DNA of 5,836 nt from CAYTNY01 sp964439215 (GTDB lineage Bacteria > Oederibacteriota > PGYV01 > CAYTNY01). Shown piece after piece: positions 1 through 5,836 of the stretch (the stretch's first letter is position 1; the number at the start of each line of letters is the position of its first letter). The notes under the pieces were generated by a model that did no database searches, was not told the DNA's origin, and was given only the letters and a program-made list of their open reading frames with translations. Made by a program: the position numbers and the translations under genes. The stretch is from contig CAYTNY010000117.1 in assembly GCA_964439215.1 (NCBI GenBank), positions 1-5,836 on the forward strand, read 5' to 3'.

Positions 1-73
1 CAGTTTTTCTTAAACATTGAGCTTTGATTTAAGCTGTGATAAACTTAAATAAAAATATAGAGGTTCGGGATAT
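1..73 (+). other. Leader upstream of first gene, with weak ribosome binding site
   Basis: This AT-rich stretch holds no gene that I can support. AGAGG at 59-63 lies 10 bases before the ATG at 74 and is a plausible but weak and distant Shine-Dalgarno; CGGGA at 66-70 is too close to the start to be good. TTGATT at 24-29 resembles a -35 box, but no convincing -10 box sits 16-18 bases downstream (about 46-52 is only AAAT-like), so I do not call a promoter. The operon could begin here or upstream of the window. Confidence 0.35.
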
Positions 74-829
74 ATGAAAAAAGAGATTAAAGCGGTTCTT
101 TTTGTGCTGTTTTTAGGGTTCGTGATTTATGTGCTGAAATTTTCTCCGCTTTCGGATTATTTTTTTACGGAAGAGGGCAGAGAAGTTTTTTTTGTCCGGT
201 TTGATGAATACATAAAAGGAATGGGTGTCTGGGCGCCGCTTATTTTTGTATGCGTGTATACTCTCTCAATAATATTTTTTGTGCCTGCAAGTATTTTTAC
301 CACGCTTGGGGGGCTTTTGTTCGGGAACTGGGCAGGGCTGTGGCTGAATCTGATGGGGGCGTATATAGGCGGCACGCTCTCTTTTCTGATGGCCCGGTAT
401 CTTCTCGGGGATTTTGCGGCAAAAATACTGGAATCAAAGCATTTTCAGAAACTCGATGATAAAGCGGTGGAACACGGATTTTCCATCATAATTTATCTCA
501 GGCTTATGTTTGTTCCTTTTACTTATCTGTCTTTTGCCGCGGGGCTCTCAAAGATAAAATTCAGGGATTTTTTCTGGGCCACTGTAATAGGAGTGGTGCC
601 CGGGCTTGTTGTGGTGACTTTTCTCGCGGCAGCGGTCAAGGAGCTTGCGGTAATGTACGCGGCGCATAAAAGTATTGCCGTAACCCTGGGAAGCGATATG
701 TGGAGGGGCGACGTTGTTATACCGGTTGTCTTATTCGCATTTTCATTCTTTATACCAACGATAATCAAGCGCTTTAAAAAGAGGTTTTTTGTTACCGAAG
801 AAATTGAAAAAAAGTCCGGGGGAGAATAA
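74..829 (+). CDS. VTT-domain (TVP38/TMEM64, DedA-like) membrane protein
   Basis: This is a 251-residue integral inner-membrane protein of the VTT superfamily (formerly SNARE-associated or DedA-like). An N-terminal membrane segment lies at about residues 7-24. A hydrophobic block at about 52-110 carries the family GGLLFG motif (79-84) and a small-residue-rich stretch, GAYIGG, typical of the re-entrant region. The second family signature follows: an arginine (R143) then LMFVP (144-148), leading to FAAGLSKIKFRDF and a GVVPG turn. Further membrane segments lie at about 165-190 and 210-231, and the tail is rich in Lys, Arg and Glu. Length suits the TVP38 branch. Known VTT proteins include DedA/UptA/PopT-type lipid-carrier transporters and eukaryotic lipid scramblases; whether this one moves lipid is inference. 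The ATG at 74 is chosen because the protein opens with a charged MKKEIK before the first membrane segment. The stop is two bases before the next start, so translation is probably coupled. Confidence 0.88.
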   Translation: MKKEIKAVLFVLFLGFVIYVLKFSPLSDYFFTEEGREVFFVRFDEYIKGMGVWAPLIFVCVYTLSIIFFVPASIFTTLGGLLFGNWAGLWLNLMGAYIGGTLSFLMARYLLGDFAAKILESKHFQKLDDKAVEHGFSIIIYLRLMFVPFTYLSFAAGLSKIKFRDFFWATVIGVVPGLVVVTFLAAAVKELAVMYAAHKSIAVTLGSDMWRGDVVIPVVLFAFSFFIPTIIKRFKKRFFVTEEIEKKSGGE

Positions 830-831
830 TA

Positions 832-2019
832 GTGGAAATACTTATATGGACAGCGGCTGTAGGGGCTGTTATTGCGGTTCTGCTTTCGGGTACAGTGCTT
901 TTTACTGTTCTGCGGCCGGGAAAGCAGGAAGCCGCGGCAAAAGAGGCAATGGAAAATACGGGCAAAAGGATAACCGAACTGCACGGTATTTTTGTATCTG
1001 AAATAGGCAGGGTAAGGGAAGAAAATAAAGAGGCAGTAATGAAGATGTCCGTGGATATGCAGGAAAAAATATATAAATCGCTGTCAGACGGAAGGATGGA
1101 GACAAAGATTGTGCTTGAAACGGTCGCCAAAGGGCTGGAGGACAGGTTTGCAGCCCTGCAGCAGTCAAACGAGCAGAAACTGGAGCAGATAAGGGAAAAT
1201 GTGGAGACAAAACTGACAAGGTCAATAGAGCGCTCAAGCGAGGATTTTCAGAAAATAGCCGAAACTTTCACAAAGGTGCACGAGAGCGTAAACACATTTG
1301 TGGAAATAGGAAAGGATATAAACAATCTCTCTGATATTCTCGCATCGCCGAAACTGCGCGGCAATTTCGGAGAATTTACCCTTGAGGAGCTTATTTCACA
1401 GACTATTCCGGTTTCCAACTACCGCATGCAGCACGAAATATCAAAAGGATTTATAGTTGACGCGGCCATAAAAATGAAAAGCGAGTATTTATGCATAGAC
1501 AGCAAGTTTCCGCTGGACAGCTATAAGCGCGCGATTGCGGAAAATGCTTCTATTCATGAAAAAGAGCAGGCAATGAAGGATTTCTATATGGATGTCAAAA
1601 AACACATAACCGCAATAAAAAACAAATATATAATACCGGAAAAAACACTTGATTTTGCTTTTATGTTTATACCCGCTGAAGGTGTTTATTATGAAATAAT
1701 AAAAGATACGCGTCTTTCAAAGTATTCGTTTGACAGCCGGGTAATTCCCGTGTCGCCGAATACATTCTTCGCGTATTTAAATATAATAGCGCTCGGGTTC
1801 AAAGGAATGAAAATAGAAGAAGAGGCAAAAAGTATTTTAAAGGCCCTTCATACTCTTTCCTCAAAAGTAGATAAGGTTAAAGAAAGATTTGATGTGCTTG
1901 GCGGGCATCTTGATAAGGCAAGAACCGCTTATACCGACACATCAAAAAGAATTGAGGATGTGAAGGAAAGTTTTGACAGGATAGACAATAAAGAAGAAAA
2001 AGGGATTATGGATAAATGA
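832..2019 (+). CDS. rmuC: RmuC family protein (putative DNA recombination-limiting nuclease)
   Basis: This 395-residue protein has the RmuC layout. One membrane segment lies at about residues 3-26. A long charged region predicted as coiled coil spans about 30-165. The conserved core spans about 170-370, and a helical C-terminal end contains the family-like YTDTSKRIEDV. Core motifs seen are KLRGNFGE (174-181), a conserved aspartate at D210 (VDAAIKM), and IDSKFPLD (222-229). The last matches the D-x-K part of the PD-(D/E)XK nuclease fold proposed for the family. E. coli RmuC (about 475 residues) limits recombination at short inverted repeats; catalysis remains inferred. The GTG start at 832 is supported by GGGGGAG at 818-824, seven bases upstream, and by preserving the membrane anchor; the next in-frame ATG would delete it. 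The 3' end overlaps the next gene by four bases (ATGA). Why it sits with membrane transport genes is unclear. Confidence 0.92.
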   Translation: MEILIWTAAVGAVIAVLLSGTVLFTVLRPGKQEAAAKEAMENTGKRITELHGIFVSEIGRVREENKEAVMKMSVDMQEKIYKSLSDGRMETKIVLETVAKGLEDRFAALQQSNEQKLEQIRENVETKLTRSIERSSEDFQKIAETFTKVHESVNTFVEIGKDINNLSDILASPKLRGNFGEFTLEELISQTIPVSNYRMQHEISKGFIVDAAIKMKSEYLCIDSKFPLDSYKRAIAENASIHEKEQAMKDFYMDVKKHITAIKNKYIIPEKTLDFAFMFIPAEGVYYEIIKDTRLSKYSFDSRVIPVSPNTFFAYLNIIALGFKGMKIEEEAKSILKALHTLSSKVDKVKERFDVLGGHLDKARTAYTDTSKRIEDVKESFDRIDNKEEKGIMDK

Positions 2020-2750
2020 TAGAAATTTCGGGGCTTGCGAAAAACTACGGCGGTTTTAAAGCGGTTGATAATCTTGATCTGAAAGCAGGCAAAGGGGAGA
2101 TTTTCGGTTTTCTGGGGCCCAATGGAGCGGGGAAAACCACAACGATAAAAATGATGACAGGACTTATAAGACCCGACGCGGGAAAAGTATGTATTGACGG
2201 TATATGTCTGGATAAGGATCCTATTGAATACAAAAAAAAATTCGCACTGATACCCGACAATCCCTATATGTTTGAAAAACTCAGAGGTATTGAATACATT
2301 GAATTTATCGCCAATATATACGGAGTTTCAAAAACGGATTTTGAAGAAAGGCTCAGGGAGTATTCGGAAGTCTTTAAAACGAAAAACTTTCTGAATGATT
2401 TTATTGAAAGTTATTCGCACGGCATGCGCCAGAAACTTCTTTTGACGGCTTCAATGATACATAAACCGTGTGTTCTTATTCTTGATGAACCTATGGTAGG
2501 CCTGGACCCGCGTTCAAAAAAAATACTTGTCAGTGAACTGAAAAAAGTTGCAGGAGAAGGTATGACTGTTTTTATGTCAACGCATTCCATAGAAACCGCG
2601 GAAGAAGTCTGCACCCATGCCGGGATAATAGATAAGGGCAGACTTGTATCCCGGGGGGAAATGAAAGATATAAAAAGCACTGCGGCAAGCGGGAAACTTG
2701 AAGAGGTGTTTTTTAAGCTTACGGAGGAAAATTACGGGGAGAGGGAATGA
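2016..2750 (+). CDS. ABC-2-type exporter ATP-binding subunit
   Basis: This is a 244-residue cytoplasmic ATPase that would power the adjacent permease. The nucleotide-binding domain is complete. Walker A is GPNGAGKTT (34-42), the signature is YSHGMRQK (133-140, in place of LSGGQ), Walker B is VLILDEP (153-159), the D-loop is GLDP (162-165) and the switch histidine is H190 (MSTHS). The Q-loop position reads LIPDNPYMF (78-86), with aspartate where many ABC proteins have glutamine. Acidic residues here and a SHGMRQ signature are, from memory, usual for ATPases paired with large ABC-2 exporters, so I take them as subfamily traits and not defects. The C-terminus (LEEVFFKLTEE) is the usual end for drug- or lipid-exporter-type ATPases. 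The start overlaps the rmuC stop and the end overlaps the permease start, both as ATGA, so one-to-one coupled translation is likely. The substrate is unknown. An A9 run at 2232-2240 encodes K73-K75. Confidence 0.94.
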   Translation: MIEISGLAKNYGGFKAVDNLDLKAGKGEIFGFLGPNGAGKTTTIKMMTGLIRPDAGKVCIDGICLDKDPIEYKKKFALIPDNPYMFEKLRGIEYIEFIANIYGVSKTDFEERLREYSEVFKTKNFLNDFIESYSHGMRQKLLLTASMIHKPCVLILDEPMVGLDPRSKKILVSELKKVAGEGMTVFMSTHSIETAEEVCTHAGIIDKGRLVSRGEMKDIKSTAASGKLEEVFFKLTEENYGERE

Positions 2751-4396
2751 AGGATTTTTTTCTTGTTTTCGGCCTGTACCGCAGGCAGATACTGAATAGA
2801 ATAAAAAATATGAAAAAAGAACAGATAATGAAACTTGTTCTTATGCTGGCGCTTGCCGCGTTGTTTCTGCCTTTTGTTTTCGGCCTTTTTTACTGGATTT
2901 TCAGGCATTTTTATTCTGTCGCGATTGCGGGGCCGCTTTTGGTCAGAAATCTTTTATATACTTTTTATCTTACTTTTTCTGTTTTGATGGTTCTGTCAGC
3001 TGTTGTTTCAGCCATACCGGTTATGTATCTGAGCAGGGATATGGATTTTCTGTTCAGCGCCCCCGTGAAAGTTGAGACGGTGTTTTCTGTACGGTATTTG
3101 AAGGTTATCACGGATGCCTGCTGGATGATATTTATAATGAGCGTTCCGATATTCGCGGCATACAGTGTTGTTTTAAAACTTTCCCCCGCGGAGTTTGTTC
3201 TTATAGTTGCCGCGCATATACCGTTTTTTATTGTCAGCGCATCTATAGGCATACTGCTTACTCTTGTTTTGGTAAGGTTTTTCCCCGCTGAAAATATAAG
3301 AAATACGGCCATTGCGGTATTCGGCATATTTATAGTTGCGTTTGTTGTTTATTTCAGAATGCTGCAGCCGGAAAAACTCACGGGTGCGGGTGTGGAGCAG
3401 ATAATGGATTTTATAAAAAACCTTAAGGGCACCGAAAATATGTTTATGCCGCATACTCATTTTATAAAACTTGTGTCAAAGGCAACCGCGGAGGGCATAT
3501 ACGGGTCCCTGCCCGTACTCGGACTTCACTTTGTTTTTGCCGCACTTGTTCTTGCCGGCGTTGTTTTTGCCGCCAAATATCTTTATTTTGAAGGTTATGG
3601 AAAAAAAGGGGGCAGAAAAAAGGAAGGCGCGCTTTCCGCAAAGTACTCGTTTGCGCCGAAAAAATTATTTTTTTCCGGTTTGTCAAAAGATTTTAAATAT
3701 CTTATCCGCGATACGTCGCAGTGGATACAGGTCGTGTTCCTTATGGGAATAATCATAATATATCTTTTTAACATGTATAAACTTCCGGCGGATGTGTTTA
3801 ACCTGCGCAATCTGATTTATTTTCTGAATATAGGATTTATAGGATTTGTTCTGGCGGCGGTTGGAGCGAGGTTTGTGCTGCCGGTGATAAGTGTTGAGGG
3901 CCGCGGTTTCTGGATATATAAAACCGCGCCTGTTGCTATTGAAAAGTATGTGATGGATAAGTTCCTGATATACGGGATCCCCGTGATGATAATCGGACAG
4001 ATTGTCGCGTGGGTTTCCATATTAATACTGAAATCCGGCGGGTTTATAAATTATGTGACGGTTTTTTCGGCTTTTATGACAACTCTTGTTATTTCCGGCG
4101 CGGGCGCGGGGCTGGGTGCGTTTTTTGCGGATTTTAACATAAAAAACCCCGAGGACCTTATTACCGGTTTTGCGGGGCTTACCTATATGTTTATTACAAT
4201 GCTGTATGTGGGCCTGATACTGGTGCTTGAAGCGGGCCCGGTAAGGGCGTATTATATGTCAGGCCTCACAAAAGGGAATGAATTTATTTTCCGGGATCAT
4301 ATATGGAATTTTGCGGCGATAGCGGTTCTCGGAGCGGCGCTTACGGCCATGCTGCTGGCGTCAGGAATTTCAAGGCTGAAAAAAATGGAGATATGA
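2747..4396 (+). CDS. ABC-2-type exporter permease (large putative ABC exporter family)
   Basis: This is a 549-residue polytopic membrane protein, the channel partner of the ATPase just upstream. I estimate about 12 membrane segments, roughly at 29-51, 65-95, 117-140, 145-175, 185-203, 255-280, 325-345, 362-382, 405-430, 435-460, 475-495 and 520-540. Basic cytosolic stretches lie at the N-terminus and around 283-310 (KKGGRKKEG). Two related motifs mark the halves: RDMDFLFSAPV (97-107) and EGRGFWIYKTAPV (384-396), each followed by a helix leading to a lysine-containing segment. Such acidic-then-(S/T)AP motifs are characteristic of the large two-half ABC exporters I recall as the 'putative ABC exporter' or ABC_tran_2 group, roughly twice the size of a normal ABC-2 permease. 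The start is backed by GGGGAG at 2736-2741, five bases upstream, and by the ATGA overlap. The cargo cannot be deduced. It is not a typical Wzm polysaccharide permease, which is about 260 residues. Confidence 0.85.
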   Translation: MKDFFLVFGLYRRQILNRIKNMKKEQIMKLVLMLALAALFLPFVFGLFYWIFRHFYSVAIAGPLLVRNLLYTFYLTFSVLMVLSAVVSAIPVMYLSRDMDFLFSAPVKVETVFSVRYLKVITDACWMIFIMSVPIFAAYSVVLKLSPAEFVLIVAAHIPFFIVSASIGILLTLVLVRFFPAENIRNTAIAVFGIFIVAFVVYFRMLQPEKLTGAGVEQIMDFIKNLKGTENMFMPHTHFIKLVSKATAEGIYGSLPVLGLHFVFAALVLAGVVFAAKYLYFEGYGKKGGRKKEGALSAKYSFAPKKLFFSGLSKDFKYLIRDTSQWIQVVFLMGIIIIYLFNMYKLPADVFNLRNLIYFLNIGFIGFVLAAVGARFVLPVISVEGRGFWIYKTAPVAIEKYVMDKFLIYGIPVMIIGQIVAWVSILILKSGGFINYVTVFSAFMTTLVISGAGAGLGAFFADFNIKNPEDLITGFAGLTYMFITMLYVGLILVLEAGPVRAYYMSGLTKGNEFIFRDHIWNFAAIAVLGAALTAMLLASGISRLKKMEI

Positions 4397-4438
4397 TATC
4401 CCGGAAAAAAAACGGAAAATAAAGATAAGGAGAATAAT
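4397..4438 (+). promoter_or_regulatory. Short intergenic spacer with strong Shine-Dalgarno for the glycosyltransferase
   Basis: The 42-base gap is purine-rich. It contains AAGGAG at 4427-4432, six bases before the ATG at 4439, the best Shine-Dalgarno in the window. It has no hairpin-plus-T-run terminator and no recognisable promoter. The glycosyltransferase is therefore probably transcribed with the upstream genes but translated independently, unlike the overlapping genes before it. Confidence 0.6.
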
Positions 4439-5581
4439 ATGGATCTAAAGAACGCGGATATTGTGGAAGCGGGGCATATTACGGAAGTATACGGCCCTGT
4501 TCAGGCTCTTAAGAATTATCTCAGTGAAAGAGCCGGGAAATTTATATTTATCACTCATCCTTTTTCATATACGGGCATTGAAGGCAGCCGGGTTGAATTC
4601 TATGAGAACGGAAAAAAAACAGCTTCTGAAGCGGCCCATAAACGCTCCGGCAGCCGGATACTGCAGTGGATAAAAGATATGCTGTTTAATCTTAAGTTTC
4701 TGAAAAAAAGAGGCAGGACAGGCCTGTTTATAGGGGTAGATAACCTGAACGCGCTTGCCGGAATTATGATGAAAAAAAAAGGGAAGGTTGACAGGACCGC
4801 GTATTACATAATTGACCATATGGACCGCAGGTTTAAAAACCCGCTTTTTAATTTTATATATGAAACTATAGACAAAATAGCCTGTGAAAAGAGCGATTAT
4901 GTGTGGGCGCTCTCACAGCGAATGGCGGATGCCAAGATAAAAAAGTTCGGGCTCAAAGGGGATAACTTTTATGTGGTTCCCGTGGGTATCGAGCTTGAAA
5001 AAGTGGATAAGTTTACAAAAGAAGAAAAACTCTCAAAGAAAACAATGGTTCTTATGAGTATGCTGGACGAAACCAAGGGAGTGCAGCTTTTGATAGACGC
5101 TATGGAGGATATTGTAAAAAAAGTGCCGGAGGCAGAACTTCTTATAATAGGAACAGGGCCGTATGAGAATGAACTGAAGAAAAAGACCGCGCTTTTGAAA
5201 CTGGAAGAATGCGTAAAGTTTATGGGGCTTATGCAGCACGATGAACTCTTTAAATTCATACCGCACCAGCGCATAGGGCTTGCGCCGTACATTGATGATT
5301 CCAACAACTATACCTGGTATGCGGATCCCACCAAACCCAAAGAGTATCTCGGATGCGGGCTGCCGCTTGTTATAACTGATGTACCGTGGATTGCCGAAGA
5401 AGTCAGAAAAAGGCCGATGGGAATAACCTGCAGATATGAAAAAAGCTCAATAGCCGATGCCTGCGTCAAGCTGCTTGATGATGATGTTTTCTACGAAAAA
5501 TGCCTGGACAACGCCCTCAAATTCGCCTCCCGCCTGAACTGGAGCGTTGTTTATGATGAGGTGTTCGGGAAGATGGAGTAG
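4439..5581 (+). CDS. GT4-like (group 1, GT-B fold) glycosyltransferase
   Basis: This 380-residue protein, with no membrane segment, should transfer a sugar from a nucleotide-sugar donor; neither donor nor acceptor can be read here. The N-terminal acceptor domain (about 1-175) is atypical. It lacks a clear glycine-rich loop but has FITHPFSY (37-44), GVDNLNALAG (99-108) and IIDHMDRRF (124-132), then a helix ending in WALSQRM, the usual end of the first domain. The donor domain is standard: VVPVGIE (179-185), SMLDETKG (207-214) with the sugar-nucleotide lysine K213, IIGTGP (236-241) and DPTKPKEYLGCGLPLVITD (296-314). In the E-x7-E donor motif the second glutamate is E302, but the first position is Y294; this is a known type of variation in GT4 proteins. 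The gene follows an ABC exporter, so envelope or secreted glycan assembly is possible. An A9 run (4772-4780) encodes K112-K114, and an A8 run lies at 4612-4619. Confidence 0.85.
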   Translation: MDLKNADIVEAGHITEVYGPVQALKNYLSERAGKFIFITHPFSYTGIEGSRVEFYENGKKTASEAAHKRSGSRILQWIKDMLFNLKFLKKRGRTGLFIGVDNLNALAGIMMKKKGKVDRTAYYIIDHMDRRFKNPLFNFIYETIDKIACEKSDYVWALSQRMADAKIKKFGLKGDNFYVVPVGIELEKVDKFTKEEKLSKKTMVLMSMLDETKGVQLLIDAMEDIVKKVPEAELLIIGTGPYENELKKKTALLKLEECVKFMGLMQHDELFKFIPHQRIGLAPYIDDSNNYTWYADPTKPKEYLGCGLPLVITDVPWIAEEVRKRPMGITCRYEKSSIADACVKLLDDDVFYEKCLDNALKFASRLNWSVVYDEVFGKME

Positions 5582-5590
5582 GGGATAGCA

Positions 5591-5627
5591 GTTCAAAGTT
5601 CAAGGATAAGGCGGTTCAAGGTTCAAA
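5591..5627 (+). repeat. GTTCAAR heptamer array
   Basis: Four copies of a 7-base unit GTTCAA(A/G) start at 5591, 5598, 5614 and 5621. They form two head-to-tail pairs separated by nine bases. They begin ten bases after the glycosyltransferase stop. A related GTTCCAA occurs at 5680-5686. Seven is not a multiple of three and no gene covers the region, so this is a non-coding simple repeat. Confidence 0.75.
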
Positions 5628-5647
5628 ACGACAGGGAAAGGTTGTGT

Positions 5648-5675
5648 GTGGTTAGTGGTTTGTGATCAGTGGTTA
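5648..5675 (+). repeat. GTGGTTA heptamer array
   Basis: Four contiguous 7-base units start at 5648, 5655, 5662 and 5669. The first and fourth are GTGGTTA, the second GTGGTTT and the third GTGATCA. The array has the same period as its neighbours but a different unit, which suggests slippage or a period-specific expansion process and not a single duplicated sequence. Confidence 0.72.
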
Positions 5676-5690
5676 GTAAGTTCCAAAAAA

Positions 5691-5725
5691 GGGAGAAGGG
5701 AATGGGGATTGGGGAATAGCGGAAA
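5691..5725 (+). repeat. GGGAATR heptamer array with potential G-quadruplex
   Basis: Units start at 5691, 5698, 5705 and 5712, with consensus GGGAATR (GGGAGAA, GGGAATG, GGGATTG, GGGAATA). A degenerate fifth unit (GCGGAAA) follows at 5719. The spacing places four G-runs (5691-5693, 5698-5700, 5704-5707 and 5711-5714) with loops of 4, 3 and 3 bases. This meets the usual G3+N1-7 rule for a quadruplex on the plus strand, that is, in the RNA of the upstream operon if transcription reads through. Confidence 0.68.
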
Positions 5726-5738
5726 CATTGAAAACCAA

Positions 5739-5787
5739 GTTTAGAGTTCAGAGTTCCAAATTTTAAGCTCCGGGCACCAAGCAGGGA
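5739..5787 (+). repeat. Degenerate heptamer array, GTTYAGA passing into a GC-rich unit
   Basis: GTTTAGA (5739), GTTCAGA (5746) and GTTCCAA (5753) are contiguous 7-base units related to the GTTCAAR array. After one AT-rich unit, three units beginning with GC continue in the same 7-base phase at 5767, 5774 and 5781 (GCTCCGG, GCACCAA, GCAGGGA). The first three are clear; the GC-rich continuation is weaker and could be chance. Confidence 0.5.
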
Positions 5788-5835
5788 GGCCTGAAGTTTG
5801 ACTTACCGCCCCCTTCAGTAAGCCCGGTTGTTTTT
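5770..5835 (+). terminator. Possible rho-independent terminator or imperfect inverted repeat
   Basis: An outer pair CCGGGC (5770-5775) and GCCCGG (5822-5827) can form six GC-rich base pairs. Inside it CTGAAG (5791-5796) can pair with CTTCAG (5813-5818), leaving a 16-base loop. TTGTTTTT at 5828-5835 follows at once, as in an intrinsic terminator. Against it, the structure is asymmetric (15 unpaired bases on one side, 3 on the other), the inner loop is long, and it lies about 190 bases after the last stop. An alternative 9-base-pair stem using GGC at 5788-5790 is also possible. The window ends here, so the right flank cannot be judged. Confidence 0.33.
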
Positions 5836-5836
5836 A

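Noticed and set aside
24..61. Sigma-70 promoter before the VTT gene
   Set aside because: TTGATT at 24-29 is acceptable as a -35 box, but the bases 16-18 downstream match TATAAT poorly, and TATAGA at 56-61 is 26 bases away.
523..984. 153-residue minus-strand reading frame across the end of the VTT gene and the start of rmuC
   Set aside because: It lies antisense to two well-supported genes, has a biased Ser/Thr/Pro/Phe-rich composition typical of shadow frames, and shows no recognisable domain.
2249..2275. Defective Q-loop in the ABC ATPase (aspartate instead of glutamine)
   Set aside because: All other catalytic motifs are intact, and acidic residues at this point are usual in ATPases of large ABC-2 exporters, so loss of function is not supported.
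4388..4401. Near-palindrome GATATGATATC around the permease stop codon
   Set aside because: The centre is a single base, so it cannot form a hairpin. It has no T-run and is short enough to arise by chance in AT-rich DNA.
74..5581. A previously undescribed defence or secretion system formed by the five genes
   Set aside because: Each gene belongs to a widespread family with ordinary architecture. No toxin, effector, recombinase or sensor gene is present, and nothing in the sequence ties the five to one function.
5591..5725. Possible CRISPR array or iteron-type origin
   Set aside because: The units are only 7 bases, adjoin without unique spacers of 25-45 bases, and differ from array to array. 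No Cas or replication-initiator gene is near.
5767..5836. Possible tRNA or other known structured RNA on either strand
   Set aside because: The pairs do not make a cloverleaf, there is no T-loop GTTCRA with a matching stem or a 3' CCA in place, and I recognise no riboswitch core.

Overview
The window is 5.8 kb of compact, AT-leaning bacterial chromosome. Five genes all lie on the plus strand and fill bases 74-5581. A 255-base non-coding tail follows (5582-5836). The genes use ATA heavily for isoleucine and AGG for arginine. No marker gene is present. The codon style, tight packing and the 7-base simple repeats in the tail recall uncultured candidate-phylum bacteria (Goldbacteria, Elusimicrobiota or Omnitrophota-like genomes), but that placement is an impression and not a result.

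Region by region: 74-829 is a polytopic membrane protein of the VTT/TVP38-DedA type. 832-2019 starts with GTG two bases after the previous stop and encodes an RmuC-family protein, with a membrane anchor, a coiled coil and a PD-(D/E)XK-like nuclease core. 2016-2750 and 2747-4396 are the ATPase and the large 549-residue permease of an ABC-2-type exporter. They are joined by ATGA overlaps to each other and to rmuC. After a 42-base gap with a strong Shine-Dalgarno, 4439-5581 encodes a GT4-like glycosyltransferase. The first four genes look translationally coupled and are probably one transcript; the fifth is probably on it too.

Three products are membrane-associated or membrane-embedded (VTT protein, RmuC and the permease) and the glycosyltransferase may work on an envelope glycan. 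A shared envelope role is possible, but RmuC does not fit it, so the cluster may be simple co-transcription. The exporter substrate cannot be read from the sequence.

The most unusual part is the tail. It is built from several different short arrays (GTTCAAR, GTGGTTA, GGGAATR, GTTYAGA and a GC-rich set) that all have a period of 7 bases. One array also makes a canonical four-run G-quadruplex motif. The tail ends in an imperfect inverted repeat followed by a T-rich run that may be a terminator. I see no mobile element, CRISPR array, RNA gene or evident new defence system.
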